Positions 14,457 through 23,894 are shown, numbered from the stretch's first letter. The stretch is DNA of 59,619 nucleotides from JADCCX01 sp031378805 (GCA_031378805.1 JANNEO010000088.1:1-59619), one strand, 5' to 3'. Made by a program: numbers and translations. The notes: generated from the sequence alone by a model not told the origin.

Positions 14457-16052
14457 ATGTTCCACCATACGCGCCTGTTTCGCGCTGCCGCCTTTGCGAC
14501 CGCGACGCTCCTGTCATCGGGGGCCTTTGGGCAGGTGACATTCCTGCGCGGCAATGACGGTGACCCTGAAACGCTCGATGTGCAAAAGGGATCCACGGTG
14601 GTGGAGGCGCATCTGATGCGCGATCTCTATGATGGGCTGATGATCCACGATGCCAAGGGCGAGGTGGTCTATGGTGTGGCCGAAAGCCATGTGGAAAGCG
14701 GGGGCGGAACGGTCTTCACGTTCAAACTCCGCGCCAATGCCAAATGGTCGAATGGCGATGACTTCAAGGCGCAGGACTATGTTTTCGCCTTCCGCCGGAT
14801 CATCAACCCCGAGACCGGCGCGAAATACGCCAACATCCTCTACCCCATCAAGAACGCCGAAAAGGTCAACAAGAAGCAGGAGGGCGCGAAACTCGAGGAT
14901 CTCGGCGTCAAGGCCATCGATGACAAGACGCTGGAAATCACACTGGAACGGCCAACGCCGTACTTTCTCGAACTCCTGACGCACCAGACGGGTTATCCCG
15001 TCCATGCCGCCAGCGTGCAGAAGCACGGCGCGGATTACACCAAGCCAGAAAACTGGGTATCGAACGGGGCCTATTCCCTGAAGGAGTGGACGCCGAATTC
15101 GCATATCCGGCTGGACAAGAACCCGAACTTCCACGCCGCTTCGAGCGTGCAGATCGAGCGTGTCATGGTCTATCCGACGCCGGATTTCGCGGCGGCTTCT
15201 CGGCGCTTCATGGCGGGCGAATTGCATTTTACCACGGATATTCCGGCGGACCAGACCAAGTTCCTGAAGGAGCGGCTGGGCGATCAGGTGAAGATCGCGC
15301 CGTATCTGGGTACCTATTATCTGGCCTTCAACATGGGCAAAAAGCCCTTCGATGATCTCAGGGTGCGCCAGGCCCTGTCGATGGTCATCGACAGGGAATT
15401 CATCGCCGAGCAGATCTGGGGTGGCACCATGCTGCCGGCCTATTCCTTCGTGCCGCCCGGCATCGGCAATTACGGCAAGCCTGCCGCGGCTGACTGGGCG
15501 GAGAAGTCACCCATCGAGCGCGAAGACAATGCCAAGAAACTGCTGACCGCCGCGGGCTTTGGTCCGGGAAAGCCGCTCAAGGTCGAAATCCGCTACAACA
15601 CGACCGACAACAACCGGCGCACTGTCGTGGCCATCGCCGACCAGTGGAAGCAGATCGGCGTGGAGACGACCTTCATCAACACGGACGGCCGCACGCACTT
15701 TGCCTTCCTGCGCGAGCGAGGCGATTTCGATGCGGCACGCGCGGGCTGGATCGGCGATTATTCCGATCCGCAGAACTTCCTGTTCCTGTTCCAGAAAGAC
15801 AACACCGGCTTCAACTATGCCCGTTACGAGAATACCGAATTCGAAGCGCTGATGAAGGACGCAGAGCGCGAGACGGATCTGAAAAAGCGCGCCGACATTC
15901 TGCTGAAGGCGGAACAACTGATCACGCGGGATCAGCCCTATGCGCCCGTGCTCTTCTATTCGACCAAGAACCTGGTTTCCAACAAGCTGCAGGGCTTCAC
16001 CTCGAACCTGCGCGGTGCCTATGCCAGCCGGTTCTACAGGCTGAATCCGTGA
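14457..16052 (+). CDS. oppA: Oligopeptide ABC transporter, periplasmic substrate-binding protein
   Basis: A 531-residue exported binding protein (SBP family 5). GGAGG at 14445-14449 sits seven bases before the ATG. The signal peptide ends at SSGAFGQV. Family landmarks: GNDGDPETLDVQKGSTVVEAH, the long hinge with VYGVAESHVESGGGTVFTFKLR, WSNGDDFKAQDYVFAFRRIINP, and DNNRRTVVAIADQWKQIGVE near the end of lobe II. These match the OppA/MppA branch that carries oligopeptides to the permease. It heads an operon with oppB, oppC and a fused ATPase. A repeat element lies between it and oppB and may protect its message for higher expression than the membrane genes. Confidence 0.92.
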   Translation: MFHHTRLFRAAAFATATLLSSGAFGQVTFLRGNDGDPETLDVQKGSTVVEAHLMRDLYDGLMIHDAKGEVVYGVAESHVESGGGTVFTFKLRANAKWSNGDDFKAQDYVFAFRRIINPETGAKYANILYPIKNAEKVNKKQEGAKLEDLGVKAIDDKTLEITLERPTPYFLELLTHQTGYPVHAASVQKHGADYTKPENWVSNGAYSLKEWTPNSHIRLDKNPNFHAASSVQIERVMVYPTPDFAAASRRFMAGELHFTTDIPADQTKFLKERLGDQVKIAPYLGTYYLAFNMGKKPFDDLRVRQALSMVIDREFIAEQIWGGTMLPAYSFVPPGIGNYGKPAAADWAEKSPIEREDNAKKLLTAAGFGPGKPLKVEIRYNTTDNNRRTVVAIADQWKQIGVETTFINTDGRTHFAFLRERGDFDAARAGWIGDYSDPQNFLFLFQKDNTGFNYARYENTEFEALMKDAERETDLKKRADILLKAEQLITRDQPYAPVLFYSTKNLVSNKLQGFTSNLRGAYASRFYRLNP

Positions 16053-16060
16053 ACTGTCTT

Positions 16061-16182
16061 TCCTTCCCCCATGGGGGGAAGGTGGCCGACACTTGTCGGC
16101 CGGATGAGGGAGAATCCCGATGCAGGTGGTTCTCCCTCATCCGTCAGGCGTCGCCTGACACCTTCTCCCAGGGGAGAAGGAA
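16061..16182. repeat. Composite palindromic repeat, family A, copy 1 (oppA-oppB gap)
   Basis: About 122 bases. The outer arms CCTTCCCCC..GGGGGAAGG and CCTTCTCCC..GGGAGAAGG are each a hairpin. The core is an inverted pair, GGATGAGGGAGA and TCTCCCTCATCC. The variable inner hairpins are CCGACACTTGTCGG on the left and CAGGCGTCGCCTG on the right. It fills nearly the whole oppA-oppB spacer, and its end (AGAAGGAAGAG) may lend a weak Shine-Dalgarno to oppB. Confidence 0.9.
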
Positions 16183-16194
16183 GAGTGTAGCCCC

Positions 16195-17115
16195 ATGCTG
16201 ACCTACATACTCCGCCGCCTTGTCACCACCATCCCCACGCTCCTGGTGGTGGTGACGATCAGCTTTTTCCTGATCCGGGTTGCGCCCGGTGGACCGTTCG
16301 ATCTGGAGCAGCCCCTGAATGACGTGGTGCTGGGCAACCTGCGCAAGCTCTACCGGCTGGATGAGCCGCTGTGGAAGCAGTACCTGCTGTATCTTCAAGG
16401 CTTGCTGCGCGGCGATTTCGGACCTTCCTTCTCCAGTCTGGATCTGACGGTCGGGCAACTCTTTGCCAAGGGATTGCCTGTTTCGATCCGGCTGGGTGCT
16501 TTGGCCTTGCTGCTGGCCCTGCTCGTTGGCGGTAGCCTGGGAGTGTTTGCTGCGCTCAGGCAAAACCAGACGGCGGACTACGCCGTGATCACGGTGGCGA
16601 CGGCAGGCATCACGATCCCCACTTTTGTCACAGCGCCGTTGTTCCAGGTTGTGTTCGGCCTGTGGCTGGCCTGGCTGCCGGTCGGGGGGTGGAATGACGG
16701 AGCGTTGCGCAACACTGTGCTGCCCGTGCTGGTGCTGGCCCTGCCGCAGATGGCCGTCGTCGCCCGCATGATCCGCGCCGCGATGATCGAAATGCTCAGG
16801 GCCAACCATATCCGCACACTCAGGGCACAGGGATTGTCAAACGCCACGATCATCCGCCACGCGCTGCGTGGTGCGGCGCTCCCGGTGGTGTCCTATCTCG
16901 GGCCGGCCGCCGCAGCGCTGCTGACCGGCTCCGTCGTGGTCGAGACGATTTTTGGCCTGCCGGGAATCGGGCGCTATTTCGTCGAGGGCGCGCTCAACCG
17001 CGACTACACGCTGGTGATGGGAACGGTGGTGATCATCGCCTGCTTCGTGCTGGTGTTCAATCTGATCGTCGACGTGCTTTATGCCGCGCTTGATCCCCGT
17101 GTGCGGTACGCGTGA
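16195..17115 (+). CDS. oppB: Oligopeptide ABC transporter permease, OppB family
   Basis: A 306-residue inner-membrane permease with about six transmembrane helices. N-terminus MLTYILRRLVTTIPTLLVVV, then FFLIRVAPGGPFD, are standard for OppB/DppB. The coupling (EAA-like) loop is RTLRAQGLSNATIIRHALRGA, which contacts the ATPase, and the C-terminal YALDPRVRY-type ending is present as YAALDPRVRYA. It pairs with OppC to form the channel. A family B repeat separates it from oppC. Confidence 0.92.
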   Translation: MLTYILRRLVTTIPTLLVVVTISFFLIRVAPGGPFDLEQPLNDVVLGNLRKLYRLDEPLWKQYLLYLQGLLRGDFGPSFSSLDLTVGQLFAKGLPVSIRLGALALLLALLVGGSLGVFAALRQNQTADYAVITVATAGITIPTFVTAPLFQVVFGLWLAWLPVGGWNDGALRNTVLPVLVLALPQMAVVARMIRAAMIEMLRANHIRTLRAQGLSNATIIRHALRGAALPVVSYLGPAAAALLTGSVVVETIFGLPGIGRYFVEGALNRDYTLVMGTVVIIACFVLVFNLIVDVLYAALDPRVRYA

Positions 17116-17140
17116 TGGAGGAAGACAGCATCTGCATTGC

Positions 17141-17250
17141 GCGTCCTTCGAGGCTCGCCTTCGGCTCGCACCTCAGGATGAGGAGCCTTGTGCGAGACAC
17201 ATACGTCCTCATCCTGAGGTGCGCAGCGAAGCGGAGCCTCGAAGGACGCA
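17141..17250. repeat. Paired palindromic repeat, family B, copy 1 (oppB-oppC gap)
   Basis: About 110 bases: two inverted units of the form GCGTCCTTCGAGGCTC, a short variable hairpin, then GCACCTCAGGATGAGG, placed tail to tail. Left hairpin variant CGCCTTCGGCTCG; right variant (complement) CCGCTTCGCTGCG. The whole element could fold into one long cruciform. Confidence 0.9.
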
Positions 17251-17268
17251 CATCATCGGTACAGCGTT

Positions 17269-18384
17269 ATGACTAATGCGGCGCTATCCCCTGACATCGG
17301 TCGTTCGCTCTGGGATGACGCAAGGCTGCGGCTGAAGCGCAACAAGGCAGCGGTGGCCAGCATCTTTGCCTTGGCGCTTGTCACCCTGCTCTCGCTTCTG
17401 GGGCCATACCTGACCGGCCATGCCTATGATCGTGTCTATCCGGAGTACACCCGCGTGCCAGCGGGCTTGGCTGCGCATCCGGCACCGGAGGCCATCCAGC
17501 CCGCAGTCGAGCGAATCGCGCAACGGGTGAGGGCCAGGGCCGACACAATCACGATCAGCGGTGGCATGGTCACGGTTGTCCTGGTCGCGCCGCGTGCCAT
17601 CGACGAGAGGGGGCTGGCGTTTTTCGATCGCTCGGACCTCTTTGGACCTGCCGAGGTGACGGCCCGTGACGGTGGCGGCCAGCGGCTGACCGTGCAGGTG
17701 CCGATCGAGTACCGGCGGTTTTTCTTTGGCACCGACGCCAACGGGCGTGACCTGCTGACCCGCACCTTAATCGCAGGCCGGGTCAGCCTTGCCATTGGCT
17801 TGCTCGCGGCCGGTGTCGGTGTGCTGATCGGTGTACTCTACGGCGCAACCTCGGGCTATTTCGGTGGGCGCGTGGACGATGTGATGATGCGCATCGTGGA
17901 TATCATCTATGCGCTTCCCTTCATCTTCTTCGTCATCATGCTGGTGGTGTTCTTCGGGCGCAATTTCGTCCTGATGTTCATCGCGGTCGGCGCGGTGGAA
18001 TGGCTCGACATGGCCCGCATCGTGCGCGGGCAGACGCTGTCGCTGCGACAGCAGGAATTCGTGCAGGCGGCAGAAGCGCTGGGCGTGGATCACGGCGGCA
18101 TCTTGCGGCGGCACATCATTCCCAATGTGCTGGGGCCTGTGGTGGTCTACATGACGCTCCTGGTGCCCAAGGTGATCCTGCTCGAAAGCTTCCTGTCATT
18201 CCTGGGCTTAGGCGTGCAGGAACCGATGACGAGCTGGGGCGTGCTGATCTCCGACGGTGCCCGCAATATCCAGGGCGCGGCCTACATGCTGATCTTCCCG
18301 GCCATCTTCCTGGTGACCACGCTCTTCGCGCTCAACTTCATCGGCGACGGCCTGCGTGATGCGCTGGACCCGAAGGACCGGTGA
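17269..18384 (+). CDS. oppC: Oligopeptide ABC transporter permease, OppC family
   Basis: A 371-residue permease. N-terminal SLWDDARLRLKRNKAAVASI matches the OppC_N signature. A periplasmic insert of about 100 residues (roughly 55-155), including ISGGMVTVVLVAPRA, is longer than usual for OppC. The canonical part resumes at FFFGTDANGRDLLTRTLIAGRVSLAIG. The coupling loop is VQAAEALGVDHGGILRRHIIPN, and the protein ends DGLRDALDPKDR. I see no clear ribosome-binding site before the ATG, which follows closely on a repeat element, so translation may be weak. Confidence 0.92.
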   Translation: MTNAALSPDIGRSLWDDARLRLKRNKAAVASIFALALVTLLSLLGPYLTGHAYDRVYPEYTRVPAGLAAHPAPEAIQPAVERIAQRVRARADTITISGGMVTVVLVAPRAIDERGLAFFDRSDLFGPAEVTARDGGGQRLTVQVPIEYRRFFFGTDANGRDLLTRTLIAGRVSLAIGLLAAGVGVLIGVLYGATSGYFGGRVDDVMMRIVDIIYALPFIFFVIMLVVFFGRNFVLMFIAVGAVEWLDMARIVRGQTLSLRQQEFVQAAEALGVDHGGILRRHIIPNVLGPVVVYMTLLVPKVILLESFLSFLGLGVQEPMTSWGVLISDGARNIQGAAYMLIFPAIFLVTTLFALNFIGDGLRDALDPKDR

Positions 18385-18397
18385 TGTGGGAGTTGCT

Positions 18398-18532
18398 GCA
18401 CAAGCCTTATGCGTCCTTCGAGGCTCGCCTTTGGCTCGCACCTCAGGATGAGGAGATGTTTGCCAGGCACAAACGTCCTCATCCTGAGGTGCGCAGCGAA
18501 GCGGAGCCTCGAAGGACGCATAAGGCTTGTGC
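18398..18532. repeat. Paired palindromic repeat, family B, copy 2 (oppC-oppDF gap)
   Basis: Same design as copy 1, but the inverted arms are longer: 18398-18426 and 18504-18532 are perfect 29-base complements, because the flanking GCACAAGCCTTAT also occurs inverted on the other side. The element can be translated in frame with the ATPase gene, which could mislead start calling. Confidence 0.9.
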
Positions 18533-18549
18533 GAACCAAGGTGTGCATT

Positions 18550-20154
18550 GTGGCTGACATTTTGCCCCCGCTCCTTGCCGTCCACAACCTCCGCGTTTCG
18601 TTCCGAACCAATGACGGCACCGTCGAGGCCGTGAAGGGCATCGACCTGGCGATCCATTGCAACGAGATTGTCGCCATCGTCGGCGAAAGCGGGTCTGGCA
18701 AGAGCCAGACCATGATGGCGCTGATGGGCCTGCTCGCCAGCAACGGGGTCGCTACCGGCTCGGTCAGCTTTGATGGCGGGGCACTTGTTGATATCCGCCA
18801 GCAGCCGCTCAATCCCCACCGTGGCAGTGCCATCACCATGATCTTCCAGGAGCCGATGACCTCGCTGGATCCACTCTACCGCATTGGTCGGCAGATCACC
18901 CTCGTGCTGCGCAGACATCAGGCGCTGTCTGCTTCCGAAGCCGAGCGCAAGGCTATCGAGCTTCTGGCGCTGGTCCGTATTCCCAACCCGGAAGGCAGGC
19001 TGCACTCCTATCCGCATGAACTCTCAGGTGGCCAGCGCCAGCGCGTGATGATCGCCATGGCGTTGGCGAACTCTCCCAAGCTGCTCATTGCGGATGAACC
19101 GACCACGGCGCTGGATGTCACGATCCAGGCCGAGATCCTGCGCTTGATGACGGAGCTGAAGGACAGGCTGGGCATGGCCATCGCCTTCATCAGCCATGAC
19201 CTGAACGTGGTGAAGCGCTTTGCCAGCCGGGTCTATGTGATGCGCCATGGCGAAGTGGTGGAGGAGGGGCCGGTTGCCCTTGTCTTCGCCGATCCCAAGC
19301 ACGCCTACACCCGCATGTTGATCGCGGCGGAGCCATCGGGCCGCAAGCAACCGCCAGCCGAAAATGCGCCCATCCTGCTGGCTGCGAAGGACATGCGCGT
19401 GGCCTTCAGGATGCCGGGCGGCTTCTTCCGTAAGGCTCCGCCGCTGGTCGCCGTGGATGGCGTGTCCCTCTCGCTGCCCAAAGGTGGAACTCTTGGCATC
19501 GTGGGCGAATCCGGGTCCGGCAAGTCGACGCTCGGGCGCGCCTTGCTGCGCCTGTTGCCCGCAGAAGGTACAGTGACCTTTGATGGCAAGGCGCTCGGTT
19601 CTCTGAATCGTGCCGCGCTGCGGCCTTTGCGGCGCGACATGCAGGTGGTGTTCCAGGATCCTTTCGGGTCGCTGAGCCCGCGCATGACCGTGGGTGAGAT
19701 CATCACCGAAGGGCTGCTGGTGCATGAGCCGCATCTCAGCCGCAGCGACCGGGACAAGCGTGCCGCCGAGGCGCTGGCGGAGGTCAGCCTTGAAGCGCGG
19801 ATGCGCAACCGCTACCCGCATGAGTTCTCGGGAGGGCAGCGCCAGCGCATCGCCATCGCGCGGGCGCTGATCCTCAAGCCGAAGTTGATGCTGCTGGACG
19901 AGCCGACATCGGCGCTCGATCGCACGGTGCAGAAATCCGTAATCGACCTCCTGCGCAACCTTCAGGTTGCGCATGGGCTGACCTATCTGTTCATCAGCCA
20001 TGATCTTGCCGTCGTTCGCGCCCTTTGCGATGACGTCATTGTCATGAAGGATGGCAAGGTGGTCGAAAGCGGGTCCGTCGACCAGATTTTTGCTACCCCG
20101 CGCGACGAATACACACGCGCCCTGATCGCTGCGGCCTTTCCGCCGGAAGCGTGA
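18550..20154 (+). CDS. Oligopeptide ABC transporter, fused tandem ATPase (OppD-OppF type)
   Basis: A 534-residue protein with two complete ABC domains in one chain, as in YejF-like ATPases. Domain one has Walker A GESGSGKSQ, signature LSGGQRQRV and Walker B LLIADEPTTALD. Domain two (from about residue 275) has GESGSGKST, FSGGQRQRI and LMLLDEPTSALD. The GTG at 18550 (VADILPPLLAVHNL) is the best start, with AAGG nine bases ahead. In-frame codons further upstream lie in repeat DNA; another GTG at 18541 is possible. It completes the transporter, supplying both nucleotide-binding sites. Confidence 0.92.
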   Translation: MADILPPLLAVHNLRVSFRTNDGTVEAVKGIDLAIHCNEIVAIVGESGSGKSQTMMALMGLLASNGVATGSVSFDGGALVDIRQQPLNPHRGSAITMIFQEPMTSLDPLYRIGRQITLVLRRHQALSASEAERKAIELLALVRIPNPEGRLHSYPHELSGGQRQRVMIAMALANSPKLLIADEPTTALDVTIQAEILRLMTELKDRLGMAIAFISHDLNVVKRFASRVYVMRHGEVVEEGPVALVFADPKHAYTRMLIAAEPSGRKQPPAENAPILLAAKDMRVAFRMPGGFFRKAPPLVAVDGVSLSLPKGGTLGIVGESGSGKSTLGRALLRLLPAEGTVTFDGKALGSLNRAALRPLRRDMQVVFQDPFGSLSPRMTVGEIITEGLLVHEPHLSRSDRDKRAAEALAEVSLEARMRNRYPHEFSGGQRQRIAIARALILKPKLMLLDEPTSALDRTVQKSVIDLLRNLQVAHGLTYLFISHDLAVVRALCDDVIVMKDGKVVESGSVDQIFATPRDEYTRALIAAAFPPEA

Positions 20155-20173
20155 TGGCAAGCTGGTCAACCGC

Positions 20174-21148
20174 TCATTTTCCCAAGAGCTTGCGATAACG
20201 CTCCACCTCAACCGGCACCAGTTTGGCGAGGTGATCGGCTGAGCGTTCTGCTTCCGCGGCCGGGGTGGCAGCGAGTTCTTCCAGACGTTTCTTCACGGTG
20301 TCGCTGTCGAGCGCCTTGCGCATGGCGTCGTTCAGTCTGGCGATCACCGGTGCGGGTGTTCCCTTGGGTGCAAAGAAGGCGTTCCAGCCTTGCATCGAAA
20401 ACTCCGGCAATCCGGCCTGCACGGATGTCGGCACATCCGGCACGTTCTTGAGCCTGCTGTCCGTGGCAACCGCCATGGCCTTCACTGTCCCGGCCTGGAC
20501 GTGGGCCTGCACCGAGGTGGCGGCGTCGCAGACACCGTCGATGGAGCCGGCCAGCGCATCATTGAGGGCAGGGGCCGCGCCGCGATAGCCCACGAGCTGC
20601 GCCTCCACCTTGGCGGCCTGCAGGAAGTTCAGGCAGATCAGATAGTTCGAGGAGCCAGTCCCGGCATGGCCGAGGGTCACCTTGCCAGGGTTCTTCTGCA
20701 TGTGGGTCACGAATTCAGCCATTGTGCTGGCCGGGAAATCCTTGCGCAGCACAATCATCGGCGCAGTCTTGGCTATCAGTCCGACAGCCGCAAAATCATC
20801 CGGCTTGAATGTCACGTTGTCGTGGATCCAGTAGACCGCCGCACTGGTGCCGCTGTTGCCAATGCCGACGGTGTACCCGTCGGGTGCAGCGCGAGACAAT
20901 CGCGTCAGCGCGGTGGAGCCGCCTGCACCCGCAACATTTTCCGGTACCAGCCGCTGTCCGAGGATTTGGCTCATCTGTTCGGACACGATGCGGGCGATCA
21001 CATCGGATGTTCCACCGGGAGCAAAGGGTATGATCATGGTGATGGGGCGGGCAGGGTAGGATTCCTGTGCCTGAGAAAGACTTGCGGGAAAGGCAAGGAC
21101 TGCGGTCGCCAGCCAAAATCGAATCACCCTATTGTTCCTGAAGTTCAT
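20174..21148 (-). CDS. Tripartite tricarboxylate transporter (Bug/TctC) substrate-binding protein
   Basis: A 324-residue exported protein starting at ATG 21148 (MNFRNNRVIRFW); the signal peptide ends near SLSQAQESYP. Hallmarks of the Bug family: YPARPITMIIPFAPGGTSDVIAR, then VPENVAGAGGSTALTRLSRA, PDGYTVGIGNSGT, and GVCDAATSVQAHVQAGTVKAMAV. These proteins bind small carboxylates in the periplasm. No TctA/TctB membrane partner lies next to it, so this is an orphan binder, as is common for Bug proteins. It is convergent with the opp ATPase. Confidence 0.9.
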   Translation of the reverse strand: MNFRNNRVIRFWLATAVLAFPASLSQAQESYPARPITMIIPFAPGGTSDVIARIVSEQMSQILGQRLVPENVAGAGGSTALTRLSRAAPDGYTVGIGNSGTSAAVYWIHDNVTFKPDDFAAVGLIAKTAPMIVLRKDFPASTMAEFVTHMQKNPGKVTLGHAGTGSSNYLICLNFLQAAKVEAQLVGYRGAAPALNDALAGSIDGVCDAATSVQAHVQAGTVKAMAVATDSRLKNVPDVPTSVQAGLPEFSMQGWNAFFAPKGTPAPVIARLNDAMRKALDSDTVKKRLEELAATPAAEAERSADHLAKLVPVEVERYRKLLGK

Positions 21149-21287
21149 TTTGCTTCTCACAGTGGATTTTCCTTCGCTGGCTGACGATCTTTTGCGCTGA
21201 TTTCGTTCAGTGGACCGTCTTTCGACGATCAATCTTACCGCACGTTAAGAGTTTGTCGCTAATCCGGCATCATCCGGGGCTACATTC

Positions 21288-22958
21288 ATGAAATCCATCA
21301 AAGTTCGCCTGAGTGCTGCGGTCGTCAGTCTCGCACTCATGACCCTGCTTGCTGTCGCATCATCCTTCTGGACCATGCGTGTCAGCGAAAGCGCCATGCA
21401 GACCGTCCTTGATGACAGGGTCATCCCCCTGCGCGATCTCAAGATGATTTCGGATGCCTATGCCGTCGATATCGTCGATACCTCTCACAAGGTGCGGGGC
21501 GGATCATACAGCTTTGCGCTGGGGTTGGACAAGGTTCAGGGATCACGCAAGGTGATCGCCGAACGCTGGACGGCCTATCTCGCAACCTACCTCACCGAAG
21601 CCGAGAAGGCGCTGGTGAAGGAAGCGGAGACAGAAAAGAAACGGGCGGACATTGGCGTCGAGGAAATTCTTGGCATCCTCGCCGCACGCGACGCAGAAAA
21701 GCTCATCTTCTTCGTGGACAACAAGCTCTATCCGGCGATCGAGCCGATGACCGCTGCCATAGACAAGCTCGTCAACCTGCAGATCGTCGAGTCCGAACTC
21801 GAGGCCCAGCAGGCAAAGGTCAACGCGGCCTTCAACCAGAAGATCCTGCTCGGCGCCGCCGCTGTTGCCCTGCTGCTCGTGGTGCTTGCCTTGCTGATCA
21901 CGCTGAACAGCGTGGTGAAGCCCATTCGCACGCTGACACACGCGCTCCTGCAGATGGGAACGGGCGACTTCTCCAGAGAAGCGCCCGAACAGAAGCGCGG
22001 AGACGAAATCGGCCAGATGGCGCGTATCATCGAGAAAATGAGGGGCGCGAGCCTCGCCATCATCACGCTGAATGCGGAAAAACAGGAGGTCGCGGCGCAT
22101 GAATTGGAACAGCGTGAACGGATGCTGGCATCCATCCGCGAGCTTGGCATCCAGGTCAACCAAGCCTCACGCAAGGTGAGCGAGGGTGCCGAGGCCATGA
22201 CATCCACGTCCTCCATCCTGGCGGAATCCGCACGCCAGACGTCGGATCGGACGGCATCGACCAAGAACAGCCTGGAAGGCAATACGGCCGCAATCCAGTC
22301 GATGGCCGCCGCCACGTCCGAATTGTCCATGTCGGTCGAGGAACTGGCGATGCAGGGCAACCGTATCCTGGCTTCGGTCGAGCAGATGGCAGACCGTGCC
22401 AATCTTGCGGGTAACCGCCTTGATCACCTGAACGCGATTGCCGAGAAGGCGTCTGCCGCGGTCGAATTGATTGCCAATGTCGCTGATCAGACGAATCTCC
22501 TGGCGTTGAATGCCACCATCGAGGCGGCGCGGGCAGGCGATGCCGGTCGCGGCTTCGCGGTCGTGGCCGGCGAGGTCAAGAACCTGGCGGCACAAGCCGC
22601 ACGGGCGACAACCGATATCCGTGGCCTCATCGCCGCCATGACCGAAACGGGTGTGACGCTCCAGGACGCCATGGCCGAGGTGATTGGCAGCGTCGATGAC
22701 CTGAAAGCGGTGGCGGGCTTCGTCAAGGATGCCAGCCAGGAACAGTCACGCTCCACAGCCGCCATCAGCCGCAGCATTGAGGAAACGGCGCATGTCGCGC
22801 ATGTCATCCTCGGCGATGTCCAGGTCGTCAGCATATCGGCGTCCGAAACCGGAGAGACGGCGGAGAATGTTGCGCTCGTCGCCCAGCAGCTGATCGAGGC
22901 ATCGCAACAGCTCGAAGGCCACATGGTGGCATTTTCCCAGGCCATGAAGGCGGCATGA
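21288..22958 (+). CDS. Methyl-accepting chemotaxis protein
   Basis: A 556-residue chemoreceptor. TM1 lies at about residues 9-28 (VVSLALMTLLAVASSFW) and TM2 at about 185-205 (LGAAAVALLLVVLALLITL). The periplasmic part between them is helical and of four-helix-bundle size. The HAMP domain follows (VVKPIRTLTHALLQMGTGDF), then the signalling domain with the tip VADQTNLLALNATIEAARAG and GRGFAVVAGEVKNLAAQAA. There is no CheR-binding pentapeptide at the C-terminus (it ends FSQAMKAA). No che genes are nearby. The ligand is unknown. Confidence 0.92.
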   Translation: MKSIKVRLSAAVVSLALMTLLAVASSFWTMRVSESAMQTVLDDRVIPLRDLKMISDAYAVDIVDTSHKVRGGSYSFALGLDKVQGSRKVIAERWTAYLATYLTEAEKALVKEAETEKKRADIGVEEILGILAARDAEKLIFFVDNKLYPAIEPMTAAIDKLVNLQIVESELEAQQAKVNAAFNQKILLGAAAVALLLVVLALLITLNSVVKPIRTLTHALLQMGTGDFSREAPEQKRGDEIGQMARIIEKMRGASLAIITLNAEKQEVAAHELEQRERMLASIRELGIQVNQASRKVSEGAEAMTSTSSILAESARQTSDRTASTKNSLEGNTAAIQSMAAATSELSMSVEELAMQGNRILASVEQMADRANLAGNRLDHLNAIAEKASAAVELIANVADQTNLLALNATIEAARAGDAGRGFAVVAGEVKNLAAQAARATTDIRGLIAAMTETGVTLQDAMAEVIGSVDDLKAVAGFVKDASQEQSRSTAAISRSIEETAHVAHVILGDVQVVSISASETGETAENVALVAQQLIEASQQLEGHMVAFSQAMKAA

Positions 22959-23047
22959 TCGACGCGATAAGTGCCCGCTTCGTGCTTTGCGCCGCGTCAA
23001 GCTTCGGCTATGGCGAAGGTCGTATCTGAACCAAGCGGGAGAAGCAT

Positions 23048-23878
23048 ATGGCTTCCCAGACTCCACGCGGCACGATCATGGCCGGCAAGCGCGGCCTGAT
23101 CATGGGTGTCGCCAACAAGATGTCCATTGCCTGGGGCATCGCACGGGCGTGTCATATGCAGGGCGCGGAATTGGCCTTCACCTATCAGGGTGATGCGCTC
23201 AAGAAACGTGTGGAGCCGCTGGCAGCTGAGGTCGGCGGGCATGTCATGGGGCATTGCGACGTCACGGATACCGCTTCGATGGATGCTGTTTTCGCGGAGG
23301 TGGAAAAGCTCTGGGGCGGCCTCGACTTCGTGCTGCACGCCATCGCCTATGCCGACAAGGACGAGCTGACGGGCCGCTATGTCGATACGACAGAGGGCAA
23401 CTTCACCAAATCGCTGCTGATTTCGTGCTATTCCTTCACCGCCATCGCTCAGCGCGCCGAGAAGCTGATGCCCGAAACCGGCGGATCGATGCTGTCGCTG
23501 ACCTATTACGGTGCCGAGAAGTGGATGCCGCATTACAACGTCATGGGCGTCTCGAAGGCGGCGCTCGAAGCGTCGGTGCGCTACCTCGCGGCGGATCTTG
23601 GGCCGAAGGGCATCCGGGTCAACGCCATTTCCGCTGGTCCGATCAAGACGCTGGCGGCATCGGGCATCGGCGATTTCCGCTACATCCTGAAGTGGAACGA
23701 ATACAACTCGCCGCTGCGACGCACGGTGACGATCGACGAGGTCGGCGATTCGGGCATGTACATGCTCTCCGACTTGTCCCGGGGCGTGACGGGCGAAATC
23801 CACCACGTTGATTCGGGCTATCATATCGTCGGCATGAAGAACCCGACCGCGCCAGACATGACACTGGACAAGGATTGA
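23048..23878 (+). CDS. fabI: Enoyl-[acyl-carrier-protein] reductase (NADH) FabI
   Basis: A 276-residue SDR-type enzyme for the last reduction in each fatty-acid elongation cycle. GGGAGAAG precedes the ATG. The cofactor motif is GLIMGVANKMSIAWGIA and the next strand FVLHAIAYADKDEL. The catalytic pair is in YNVMGVSKAALE (Tyr163, Lys170; Y-x6-K). IRVNAISAGPIKTLAASGI forms the substrate loop, and the end is STGEIHHVDSGYHIVGM-like (VTGEIHHVDSGYHIVGM). An identical pathway enzyme is not seen elsewhere in the window. It is followed after 16 bases by a histidine phosphatase gene. Confidence 0.96.
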   Translation: MASQTPRGTIMAGKRGLIMGVANKMSIAWGIARACHMQGAELAFTYQGDALKKRVEPLAAEVGGHVMGHCDVTDTASMDAVFAEVEKLWGGLDFVLHAIAYADKDELTGRYVDTTEGNFTKSLLISCYSFTAIAQRAEKLMPETGGSMLSLTYYGAEKWMPHYNVMGVSKAALEASVRYLAADLGPKGIRVNAISAGPIKTLAASGIGDFRYILKWNEYNSPLRRTVTIDEVGDSGMYMLSDLSRGVTGEIHHVDSGYHIVGMKNPTAPDMTLDKD

Positions 23879-23894
23879 GCCTTCGGCCAGCCCG

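Noticed and set aside
18409..18549. N-terminal extension of the fused opp ATPase starting at 18409
   Set aside because: These 47 codons are the translated family B repeat. Similar Met-Arg-Pro-Ser-Arg-Leu peptides appear wherever the repeat is read (17057-17251, 18282-18839 minus strand, 39054-39239), so the frame is a by-product of repeat DNA.
19024..20211. Long minus-strand frame opposite the fused ATPase
   Set aside because: Shadow of two ABC domains; rich in His, Gln and Arg without any fold pattern.
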